Assembly: GCA_935421135.1 (NCBI GenBank) | Contig: OW285190.1 | Span: forward strand, 6,892,501-6,956,500 | DNA: 64,000 nt | Direction: 5' to 3' | DNA from: Bugulina stolonifera | Taxonomy: Eukaryota > Bryozoa > Gymnolaemata > Cheilostomatida > Bugulidae | Part shown: positions 49,289 through 60,363 of the stretch, in pieces | Layout of the letters: every line of letters begins with the position of its first letter | Numbering within the stretch: position 1 is the first letter of the stretch | Notes under the pieces: generated by a model | Databases searched by the model: none | The model's input: only the letters and a program-made list of their open reading frames with translations | What the model was told of the DNA's origin: nothing | Translations under genes and position numbers: made by a program

Positions 49289-50949
49289 CTATAAATAACA
49301 AATCAGTGCTACAACTCAGCCTGCACCTATTCTATTGTAGGTAGAAAGGCTAGGAAAGTTGTGGTTAAACAAACTGTTACTAAGAAATTAAATAAATGAC
49401 GTAGGCCTATAAACTTGCATAAGACTATTCAACGTTCTACATTATAATGTTTAATGACTAATTAAGAGCCCTAATAAATTTAGATTTTTCCTTCCATATA
49501 ATCTTTCCTTTCAGTTATAGTTTAGCTTGAAACCATTCTAAGATTATGCTAAGCTGGTGTAGATCTTTGATTATAATGTATTTAGGCTACTAACTGTGCT
49601 AGGCAATTAGATACTACAAAGCCTCGGAATCAAACTCTAGACAGGAATGGACAAAGGAAAGTTCACATCTGTGAAACAAAGTCATTGATAGTTTATAGAT
49701 TTCTTAAATAAATTTCCTAGCAATATAAAGTTAGCCTATACTAACATTCAAAGTAATGATGATAGGCCTATAACACAATTATAATAATTATAATCATAAT
49801 AGGTCTATTATATTTATAGCCTATTATAATTATTATTACAAAAAATTAATTTACAATCACAAATATTAATATTATAAAATAATTATATATATATAATCAA
49901 TTCAATGATAAACATGTTCATGTTGATAGATAGTCTATGGAAATCGCCTGAATTAATAAAATAATAGTTAGTTTAGTAGGTATAGTGTAGTCACTGATCT
50001 AATGAGTGAGTGACTTTGATCTGTGACTATTGTAATAAATTGCTAGTGAGTCACGATCACAACTTCACCTGATAGTATTACTATATTTACAACGTAGTAG
50101 TAGCCTATTACCATTACTATAATTAATAAATATAGGTACAGCAGTGACAGTGAGCAAAGTTAATCAACTCAGCCTCAATCAATCAATAACAGTACCGAGA
50201 GATTCCACTATTACTGGATAAATGAATGTGCTCATTAATTTTAAACAATTATACTTGCTATAACTTCTGGGCTAACTAAAATGATTATATTATTTAATTT
50301 TATTATTGAGTAAATTTTTAATTTTACAACAATAATTCTACAACAATAAATAACAATTACAATTGAATTTATTTCATCATATCATTGTCTTTCCAGGTCC
50401 AACTCACAACAACCGTACTGTATTCCTACTAACCACACTGTTAATCCAAAGAAACCCAAAGTACACTCTTGCAATCACACCAAGGTTAACTATATGAGAT
50501 TGTCAGATTGTATAATTATTGTTCCAGGAATGCCACTAGTACAACTAGCTCCACGCTCATTTTTTGAAATGAACAGAGAATTGTTCACGTGCTATCGAAA
50601 GTCCTTTATGGGTAGATAATTGTGTACAATAAGCCTATCATGCTAGCGATTAGAGATTTTAATACCCAATAATATGCGGTTTTATTTTGGTTGACCAATC
50701 AACGCATTCACAGACTTTCTACCGATATACGCTGTCGTGCTAGTCGGTTACTAGTATTATTTGGTCGAGTAAACATCTATTCTTATTTTTCTTTAAAGTC
50801 CTATTTTACAAAGAGATTTTCAAAATCACTGTTGTTGTAAAAAAACAGAGTTATTATTAAACAGTTTAGATATAAATTCAAAACATTTTACACAAATAGT
50901 ATCTGGAAATAACAGCGTTGAAAAATTTTATGTTTTATATATAATTGTA
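49289..50949. other. AT-rich region, probably 5' part of the minus-strand gene
   Basis: Mostly AT-rich. A less AT-rich block at about 50395-50620 is open on the plus strand for about 70 codons after a TTTCCAG acceptor-like site. It may be exon or regulatory sequence; strand and function are unresolved. Confidence 0.3.
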
Positions 50950-51110
50950 ATGGTAACTAATGTAAACAAACGGACGAAATCCCCATCGCATCATGGCCGC
51001 CCGTGGGGAAAACTGGCATCAAGTGGCCAATCGGCGTTTAATAGCGGAAAATTTTTAAGTTCCTGCTCTATGGGGTGTTACCTCTATGGGGTGAACAAAG
51101 GTATGAGCAA
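50950..51110 (+). repeat. Right arm of dispersed inverted repeat
   Basis: The plus strand matches the complement of 47990-48115 (GGTAACTAATGTAAACAAAC, ATCATGGCCGCC, CTGGCATCA, GTTCCTGCTCTATGGGG). The two arms point away from each other, about 2.8 kb apart. Confidence 0.6.
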
Positions 51111-51498
51111 AATGTATTCTGTTACAACCAGAGAAAGTCACGACTTCAAGTGATTTATGATCAAAGTAATGACAGTTTTTGATATATGACGACATTATAT
51201 ATACTATGTGTATGTCTCAGAAATGGATTAGTTCCAGGAACAAAGGAGAGTGCTGAAACCGCGTATTGCACAGCAGCTCTAGTGACCCACGTCAAAGATA
51301 GATATCTTTGCCCACGTGAGAATTATAGGCCGAGAATATAGACTGTTCACACAGATATACGCGAAGTAACAAGACCATCAATAACACCTAAAACGGAGCT
51401 TCAGTGGGTCTATCTATTACCAAATCCTTTTACGATTTCCACGCTGCCCAAGCTTGACGTGCTTTTCCCGTTCTCTTGAAAATTTGGACAAACTAAAG

Positions 51499-54400
51499 AT
51501 GGTTAAGAAACCCGCAACAACAAAAGTGGTAAGGGCTTGTAAATTTGGTTACAGTATATTATTAGTAGCCTGTATTAATGTAAGCACAACATTTATTGTA
51601 CAAAAATAATGTAATGTATGTATGTAGTTGGTCTAACTTGAAATCCAAATTAATTGGCCCAAAGTCAATTAAATTGAAAATAGTTATTCACAACGAATGA
51701 TAATATGAAACTATAAAGTCGTATGGTAATGGCTATTATGTTTATATTTTTAGTAAAGTATTTTTAATATTAATAATCCACGTCTTCAGTCTTGGTAATA
51801 AACCATTGCTAGTGATCAATGCTTTATTGTTGTAGGTAACTGGTTGTAACTATTCGGTTGAACAGACTGGAATGGATGAGTGACTTGTCCTCCATGCCTG
51901 TGAATTGACCAATATGTGAATACCATGTTGCCTATCCCATGCGCTTGCAACATGTGTTGGATGTGCTGTTGGCACTTGCGCTGGTTCCCAGTTATTTCTG
52001 AGTCAAGGTCGAAAGACCTTTGTACACAGAATTTGCTTGCTACCAAATCCAATTGCAGGCCTGTGGTTGGTATGTCAACAAGGTTGACATTGCATGCGGT
52101 TACAAACCATGTGTCGGTTTGTATATCATAGGGGTATGCGTCAACGAGGTTGACCCCCACATGCGGTTACAAACCATGTGTCGGTTTGTACTGTTAACAC
52201 AGCGGGCCCGCTGTCTCCATTTGCACAGTACTGTTGAGATTGACAAGTCATTTGCCTGCGTGGCTTGAAGTAGCCTTCAGTACACACTCGGCTGAGAGCT
52301 GACCATGCCTTGGATATGCGTATATTTGGTAGTAGTTCTACTACCAAATTAGTGGAAAAAAGTAGCGTAGTGCTGCTGAGTGTAATATGCCTTGTCCTGT
52401 TCTATTGCTAGTCTAAGCAGAATGGTGCCCCTGTTGCCACGCCAAAGGGAAAGAAAGGCAAGGCAAAGCCTGTTGTCAAGCAACCTGAACCAGAGTCCGA
52501 ATCTGAAGAATCTGAACCAGAAGTACCAGTAAGTCAACTTGTTTGTATACTAAAGCTTTAGTTTGTTACATCTTCATTTGGAAAAATGTTTTAGCTGTCA
52601 GGACCCCCCTTTTGTATTTATTGCGTTGGAAGTAATGTACATTTGACCTCAAGTTTTTTCAGCATAACAATGGGTGTATCTGATAGTGCACATTGATACA
52701 TTCCTATGTATCTTAAAGGAGAGCCCCGGTTTTCAACTGTTGTAAGTAAGCAATCATTATCTTGGTGATGGTGGCTATGATGTATTCTTTGAATGCTGAT
52801 CAAATTTTGTTCATGTCCCCAGGTAGTACCAGAACCAGCTAAACGAAAAGCTAAGAAGACAGTTGCTGCTCCTCCTGCTAAGAAGTCAAAGAAGAAAGTT
52901 CCTGAACCAGAACCTTCCTCAGAAGGTTAGTCAATCGCACTTCTAACTAACTAACTAACTGTTGTTCAAAACTGCAATCGCCTAGAATTTTCTGTTGTTT
53001 TGTATGAAAACCCAGTGTGCGAGTGCCATAGCTTGGGTGTTCTGCTTATATGCATTTCCAGTTGATTTTTCTAGAGGAGAGTGAAGATGACGCAGAGTTA
53101 TCCGAGGAAGAAATGGAAGATGATGATGAGGTAAGTCTGACTTGTCTAGCTACACTTTAGCAATCATCCTATGTTCTGGCTTGAAATATTGCATAGTTGC
53201 AGTTTATATGAGGTGTTCAATTGGCTGTAGGAAAGTGAGGAGGAAGAGGTTGCACCAGTGAAGAATGGAAAAGCAACAGCTACGAATGGTAAAGCAGTGG
53301 CCAAGAATGGTAAGGCAGTAGCCAAGAATGTCCCAGCTGCTGAGGAGAGCGAAGAGGAGAGTGAAGAAGAGGAAAGCGAGGGTGATGAGGAGGAAGAAGA
53401 AGAAAGTGAAGAGGAAGAGAGTGAAGAGGAGGCACCTGCCCCCGTGAAGGGTAAGAAAAAGGCAGCACCTGCTCCAGCCAAGAAAGCTGCCGCTGAAGAG
53501 GAAGAAAGTGAAGATGGAGAAGAAGAGGAGAGCGAAGATGAGATGGTTATAAAATCTGCCAAGTCCGGTGCTGGACTAAAACCAGCTGTGGATGCCGGTG
53601 CTCCTGTAAGTATTCCGTGTGCACATTCGTCATTCGCTGCTGGTGACTTGAATGTTTAGCCTGGTGGATTGTTTGATTCTGTTAATTGTTATTCCATTTG
53701 TTGCAGGTGGATCTTTTCCTTGGTAACCTGCCTGATGACACTGGTGATCGCGACACGTTGATTACTGATTTCTTTGCTGGACAGGGCATAAAGATTGCAT
53801 CCATTCGTGCCAGCGCACGTAAAAAGTTAGTTAACTTTTTTATTCTGAGGATATTATTGATTATTCCTAATACACTGGTTCATTTCATTCTGGCTGCAAC
53901 TTGTCTGTTCTTGTTATAGTTTTGGACATGTCACGCTGGCCGATTCAGCAGATAAAGACAAAGCGTTGGCTATGAATGGCGAAGATATGGCTGGCAATTC
54001 AATCAAGGTTGATATGGCTCAGTCAAGAGGTGATGCTCCTCCAAGAAGTGAGTCCCCCGTTTGTTGTGTATATTAGGTATTTCATACTAGGTTGCTATAG
54101 TGGTGCTGCGTGCATGTTTTGTTAGATAGTTACCGTGTTCCATATTTTGTGTTGTGTCCTTACAGACTCTGCAGCTCCCCAGCAAGGCAACCGGGTAGCC
54201 ATGTTTGGCTGCTCATTGTCATCGGAGGAAATCCAGGAGGCTACCGGAGCCAATGAAGTTTTCAGTCTGGGCGCTAAGCAGTAAGTATCCTTTACCTTTC
54301 TGGTTCTCGTTTCTTATTGCTGGTACCACTTTTAGTTCACGGCTTCATATTAAGTCTTTCATACTCATTGATGGCTTAATTCTTTACTTTGTGGTTTTTA

Positions 54401-55054
54401 TAGGATTGCCTTCCTGACCTTTAATACTAATGATGAGGCAGCAGAGTGTGTAAAGAATGGACCAGTTGTGATAAATGGTGACAGCTTTAATGTTGAGATG
54501 GCCAGACCTAAGGGTGCAGCACCACGTGGTGGCAGAGGAGGCTTTGGTGACAGAGGCGGACGAGGTGGCTTTGGCGGTGGCCGAGGAGGAAGAGGTGGCT
54601 TTGGCGGTGGTCGAGGAGGCGGAGGACGAGGTGGTTTTGGCGGTGGTCGAGGTGGAGATCGAGGTGGTAGAGGTGGTAAGTTCACGAGGCAGAGGACGAG
54701 GTGGTAGAGGTTATGAGTTGATGAGGAGGAGGAAGAGGCAGGCAGTACAGTTGGTACGTTGATCCTGTCTGTTCAAGTTGTATTCTTGCGAGAACTACTT
54801 CAGTTCTGTGGTGAAGCACACTGGTATGGCTGCTGTGGTAAACAATCATTCACAAGTGTTCATGTGTTCTGCTCCTTGATTTGCGTGTTTTTTCATCTAT
54901 TTACTGCTTTTTAGGGCGAGGAGGTCGTGGTGGAGACAACTCTGGTTGCCGAAACTGCGGAGGGCAAGGTCACTTTGCCAGGGAGTGTAGTAAGCCAGTC
55001 ACATGCAGAAAATGCCAAGGTGAAGGACACATCTCTACCAATTGCACAGCATAG
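51499..55054 (+). CDS. Nucleolin-like protein with zinc knuckles, 10 exons, 484 aa
   Basis: Exons: 51499-51528, 52412-52528, 52823-52925, 53075-53130, 53231-53605, 53707-53825, 53920-54047, 54166-54280, 54404-54675 and 54915-55054; total 1455 nt in frame. The N-terminal 227 residues alternate Lys/Ala/Pro-rich segments with long Glu/Ser acidic tracts, as in nucleolin. RRM1 (about 228-300) has RNP2 LFLGNL and an RNP1-like NFGHVTL. RRM2 (about 315-395) is more diverged. An RGG/FGG box follows, then two CCHC knuckles (CRNCGGQGHFAREC and CRKCQGEGHISTNC) at the C-terminus. Nucleolin acts in rRNA transcription and pre-rRNA processing in the nucleolus; the same role is inferred here. Known animal nucleolins end in RGG, so the CCHC tail is unusual. 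A poly(A) signal AATAAA lies at 55373-55378. Confidence 0.88.
52072..52190. repeat. Tandem two-hairpin unit in intron 1 of nucleolin-like gene
   Basis: Two copies with a period of about 67 bp. Each has a TCAAC...GGTTGAC inverted pair followed by a perfect 7-bp stem ACAAACC/GGTTTGT around the loop ATGTGTC (52102-52122 and 52169-52189). Confidence 0.7.
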
Positions 55055-55967
55055 ACTTCCATCTCATCATTAACTCTACCATGTATATATACAACACAGT
55101 ACATTCTTCTCCTTTATCATCTTCATTGTACATACCTTTGCTTTCTCTTTTATTTGTGCTTTGAAACTTGGTTTTATATACTGACTCTACATTCAGTGTA
55201 GGCATCTCTATTTTTTAAAATGATATTGAAATTTAATATTTCAAATAACTGAATTAGTTAGTGTCCTCAATAGTTGCACTTTGTTATAAAGTCCATTTTG
55301 GATGCTCTTGGCTAGTTGACTAAATGATTTATATGGTTTCTTTTTATCATAATATACAGTTATGACTAGTATAATAAATTAAAAACTACCTTATAAGCCT
55401 GTTTTATAGCTTTCACTTTAGAAATGTACCCAAGTTCATTGTATATACACACGCCCTGGCAGCAATCTCCTGATAACAATCTAGCAGTGATGATTAAATT
55501 AAACCCATGCAGTGGACTGCACTATGTAATGCATGCAAGTGGTTAGAGCTACAACCTCATGTGATTAGAGCGAAAAATTCTGTTGTGTGGAACATGGCTT
55601 TACAAAACAAAAGGTGGTCTTTTTGATACTAAAGGGCAAAGAGGTCTTTCCCATAGATTTACTGATACCTCTATGGTCTTTACCATAGAGTTATCTCCCC
55701 TATGATGGTCTTTACCCATGATAGAGCGGGGGATAACTCTATGGGGGGTTGGTTTTCCAAACTGGTGATACACATGATAGAGTTGTCTCATCTGATACTT
55801 GTATGTCGGTGATCTCTCTCATAGCGGGGAGATAACTCTTTGCCAATACCGGACTAGAGCTAGAGCGATAAATTAGGCCCGCTAAGTGGGAGTCGGATTA
55901 ACAGTGGATCGACATATCAGTCAATGTTGAAATCATCACCACGCTTCTTTTCACATTCGCCGTCAGC
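55055..55967. other. Spacer between nucleolin paralogs with hairpin motif
   Basis: It holds the 3' UTR of the upstream gene, then at 55683-55744 an inverted pair CCATAGAGTTATCTCCCC / GGGGGATAACTCTATGG, and a further GGGGAGATAACTC at about 55826. The same 18-mer occurs at 48003-48020. Confidence 0.55.
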
Positions 55968-58900
55968 ATGGTTGTGAAGCGGGTAACCCCAAAGGTGGTA
56001 AGTTTACATGAAATTACAATGTATTTGTTAGTACGGATGGAAAAGTGTACAAAAACAGTATTGGGTCATTCTCAATTCCCACTCACGAGATATTGTAGCA
56101 TTGCCAGTGCCCAGGGCATTGATTATTGTACAGTGCCTATGGTTATGTGGCAATTCAATTTTCATTTTGTTTTCTAATTTTTAATTTTTTTACTCATTTA
56201 GTTTACTGGTAGTTTTAGTTTAATTTTTGTTTAAGATTTAAGTTTTGGCTTAATGCTTATAGTAATAAACAAATAGCATTACATCACATACGTGACAATT
56301 TGTAGTAGAGTTAGGCCCTACATTGGATTGTTAAATATTTATATAATATTAAGTTTAAGTTAGGAATATTATCAATATATTTACTATATCCTAATAACGT
56401 ATAATAATTAAATAAAAATATAAATATTTATTAATTATAAATATTTATATTATAGTCTACAGTACTTAGGCCTATATATATATATATCACAAAGAGAACC
56501 TAAGCATTGTCTTTTGCATTTCACTTTTCTTTTGGTTTTTTATCATATACAACACAGTCACATTCATGTAGGATTATCATATTCATATTTTCAGAAAGCA
56601 TTACATAGTTACAGAAAGAAAAGTGGTGTTTCTTCTTCAGTTGAGTTGCTCTATAATTATAATAGTTGTATCCAATTCTATTTCTAGTCTGCCGACCAGA
56701 ATGGTACGCCTGTTATCACACCCAAAAGAAAGAAGAGCACTGCTAAACTCGGTGCCACCCCCAAAGTAATGAAAGAAAAAGCCGAAAATATTATCGATGA
56801 GTCTGTGTCGGAGAGGGAAGCTCTATCACACAAACCAGAGGTATCAGCAGGTTTTGGTTTGATGTTTATTTGATCTTATCTTTTGCTATCGCATTGAAAC
56901 CTTGGACAAGTGTAACTTCAGCTAACCATGCAGCTCAGTCTAATTAAATCTCTATTCCAATAATATAGGTAGTACCAGAACCTGTGAAAAGGAAATCTAA
57001 GAAGGCATCTGGGTCTCCCGCGAAGAAAGTAAAAAAGGAGCCTGTGCCAGAACCAGGTGAGTATATCTTCATGCCTAGTTATGAAATGGCAATGTAGTTG
57101 AGATGATTTGAAGTAATAAGTGTCGGTTGTGTTAGTATATTGTCTACAGTACATACTCATCCCAGTCATTGATACTCATTCAATTGGCGTGATAACAGTA
57201 ACTTTTAACTGCTGTCGGTGGGCCGTAAACCTTGTTTTATGTTTCTAGAAGAAAGCGAGGAGGACTCAGAGTTATCTGAGGAGGAAATGGAGGAAGAGGA
57301 AGAGGTAAGTAAGATCTGATGAGACGTCTTTATGGAGGCTCTACCTATATCTCAACAGCTGGCAAAATGGTTGTAGAATGTCCAGCGCAGGCCTACTTAA
57401 TATTGATCAATTGAGTTGGTTGCATAGTTCAGCATATCTTGAACTATTGCCTAGTGTTATTCAATAATCCTGATGGCATCCCAATTTATTACTACAAATA
57501 TACATGTATGTATTTAAAGGAAGAGGAGGCACCTGCACTAGTGAAAGGTAGTAAAAAGACGCCAGCTAAGAAAGCACCTACCAATAAGTCTGTGAAATCC
57601 GACAACAAGAGTAATAATGACGGTCATTCTGTAAGTTGAAAGACTCCTGTTATCTGTTGTTCAAGCATAGTATATTTAGTGCTGCATGGTGTTGTCTCCC
57701 CACTGTTAATCGGTTTTCTTGAGGACTTGAATCAAACAACGTTTGATACCGGTTCTCTTGGCCCTGATCTGGTTTGGTGTCAACCGATGCTAAATTTTGA
57801 TGGATATACTTAACCGCACCGGACCCTTTGGTCCTGGTCCTGTTAGACGGTGTCAACTTTAGCTCGATATGCCGATCGACACGGTTCAGAAGCTGGTTTG
57901 CCTATCAGTTGTCTCATTGTTCAATAGAAGGAAACCGAAATCCTCAACACTTTAAACATTACTGTACTCTGGGTTTTCAGCACCCATTTAAAAAGTAACG
58001 ATTTTTGTAAAAATGGGCTTGAGAAGAGCATAACGTGATTTTAATTTAACGAACCCCACCAAAAATCGATATTAATTTAGCGACCACAAAGATACAGGGT
58101 TGTGGTATAATGTGGTGATACAAAGTGTGATGGTAAAAAAGTACAAAACGCTGTACAGTAATCTGCAAGTGGTAAACTTCGGATTAGTATATTGCAAAAA
58201 AGTGCTTCTCTGTTTGACTTGACCATGACGTACCATTGTTAGTCCTTTACACTGTGCATGCAATCTTAAGGCAATCCTTATAGTTGAATATAGAATTGCA
58301 TTTGCAGTAATCCTATCTGACAGCTACAGATGAAATTAGTATTGTAAAGCACTAATCTTGTGAAAAAAAATGAAAAAAGTATAGTGCTTCAGTGGGATTC
58401 GAACCCACATCCATTAGAATGACAGTCGAACACTCTGCCACTTGAGCTATCAGATCAGTAGCGGCGCCATGCGAAAATTAATTCAATGGTGTGAGCTAAT
58501 GAAAACAACACGGGATTAACTAACAACTCCCTAACGCGAATTATTTTTTAACGAGTTCAATCCCTCGTTAAAACGTTAAATTAAAATCACGCCGACTAAA
58601 ACCCAGCGTACAGTGGTAGATTAATTATTATTATAATGATTAATCCAATGTTATGTTTAAATTTTATAATTATATTAGGTCATATACTACGATTCTATTC
58701 TAGCACGCTGTTCATGAACAAAGCAATCATATACAAACGATAGAATATAATATGATGCATTACAGCTGATATATCGACACATCAATGTATCGTTTGGGCA
58801 TGATATCCCTTTTAAACGGCATGATTTGATGCAAATAAAAAATGGCGATATCCAACACTGGCAAGTTTTACACCGCAAACGTCGTTTGTAACTGGAACAC

Positions 58901-60363
58901 CTTGCAGCACTAAGTATATTCTATATTCTGGAATGTCCTCTTTCATTGCTCAGTTTTTTTTTATCATTTCTATAGCACAAGTAGCCTATTTGCTTTTGTT
59001 TTCATGAGCAATTACCATGCTAGTTTTTGACAACTTCTGGGTTTTTTAGGTGGTTCTTTTCCTTGGTAACCTGCCCAATGACTCTGGTGATCGTGAAGAC
59101 GTCATCAAAGCTTTCTTTGCAGATCACGACATAACCATTGCATCCATTCAAGCCAGCTCACATAAACAGTTAGTTCACAGTTAATTGTAACGTCTATACG
59201 AGGAATTTTCAAGATTTTCAAATTTTTTTATTTTTGTCCGTGGGAAAGGGAAGAAGTGAACACCGGATTTGACTATGTCATTACAATTAAGTCAATGAAT
59301 ATGGAGTTTTACTTTGTAACATTAATCGTTTAAAGCTACTTCGGAACCAATACAATGTCGAGTAGTGGGCATGATTCGAAATTATTATCATTATATTAAA
59401 AATCATTGATTGGCTAGAACAAAAGTTTATTTGCCCAAAAGCTCAAATTTTACTGCTATCTCTGCACTGAATAAAACTTGCCCTTCATGAGGAATTCAAA
59501 AAATTAACAACCGTTTGAAATAATTGCTAGTTAATCATGTAGGCAAATCTCTCTACTTTCAATTTAGTGGCAATGAAATTTGTCATGTAACGAATTAAAT
59601 AACAAGAGAATACAACTTATAAGCTCAATTAATATTGACATGATGTGACGGAACTCGTTCGTCGGTGAGACAACTTTCAGTTTTAGCCACTGAAACTACG
59701 TGATGTTTTATGTGAAAGTAGGCTACAGCTCATAACAAAGCTATTCCTTATTGTAATTAGTTACAGAATGAACTTAGGTTAGCAATGTAATGTACATGTA
59801 AAGTTGAATGCTGATGTTTCAGTTGTGGAATAACTATGTCAACTAGATCAATTTGGTAAAGTCCAAATTGGCACGCTGTCACAAAAACATGACACATACG
59901 TACGGAGTGAGTGTGTACTTGAAATGACGTAGATAAGGCAAAAAATGGTGATAGTTGGTTACATATCTAAAGTCACGTAAGAACTGTAAGCATGATGGGT
60001 ACTCTGTGATGATCATTCTCTGCCAATCGGTCTGTACCCTTTTTGTTCATATTATAGTTTCGGACATGTAACGCTGGCTAATTCATCAGATAAGGACAAA
60101 GCTTTGGCTCTGAATGGTGTGAATATGGGTGGAAACCTGATCAAGGTTCAATTGCCTCTGTTGACAGGTACTTGCCTCCTTCTTCTCATAGCTGATCAGT
60201 TGAAGGCCTGTGCATCAAACATACTTACCGTCATTGCTTACACTATTATTTGCTGTCATTGCTCACATTATTATTTGCTGTTTTAGATGATAGCAAAGGC
60301 AAGAAACAAACTCAGGTTGAGGATAAAGTAGAGGTTGGTGACATGGTCCTATGCATGCTGTAA
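55968..60363 (+). CDS. Truncated nucleolin paralog, 8 exons, 247 aa
   Basis: Exons: 55968-55997, 56688-56840, 56969-57056, 57249-57304, 57520-57630, 59050-59168, 60058-60167 and 60287-60363; total 744 nt in frame. Exons 1, 4, 6 and 7 match the upstream nucleolin-like gene in position, phase and largely in length (30, 56, 119 nt). Lys/Pro-rich and acidic N-terminal segments are kept, but the long acidic exon 5 has shrunk from 375 to 111 nt. One RRM remains (LFLGNLPNDSGDRED and FGHVTLANSSDKDKAL). The last exon adds a short charged tail and stops, so RRM2, RGG and both zinc knuckles are missing. The frame is fully open with good splice sites, so it is probably expressed. It could act as a partial or competing RNA-binding form. 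Confidence 0.75.
58034..58591. mobile_element. Possible foldback element with 18-bp perfect ends
   Basis: CGTGATTTTAATTTAACG at 58034-58051 is perfectly mirrored at 58574-58591. The segment contains the tRNA-like unit at 58385-58456 and lies in intron 5 of the truncated paralog. No target duplication was identified. Confidence 0.5.
58385..58456 (-). tRNA. tRNA-Asp(GTC)-like sequence, probably pseudogene or SINE head
   Basis: The minus strand has box A TAGCTCAAGTGG, box B GGTTCGAATCC, a perfect T-arm (GTGGG/CCCAC), a D-arm, a near-complete anticodon stem with loop CTGTCAT (anticodon GTC), and a T-rich Pol III terminator about 8 nt after the 3' end. The acceptor ends (GATCTGA and TGAAGCA) pair poorly, so a functional tRNA is unlikely. 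It may be a decayed tRNA or a tRNA-derived SINE head. Confidence 0.5.

Noticed and set aside
50395..50620. About 70-codon open plus-strand frame after an acceptor-like site
   Set aside because: No start, no family, and no downstream exon could be joined; left as unresolved sequence only.
53164..53562. Ser-rich antisense frame opposite nucleolin exon 5, and Pro-rich frame opposite exon 9
   Set aside because: Shadow frames of acidic and RGG-coding sequence.
51529..54914. Intronic snoRNAs in the nucleolin-like gene
   Set aside because: Vertebrate nucleolin introns host snoRNAs, but no convincing paired C/D or H/ACA boxes were found by eye.
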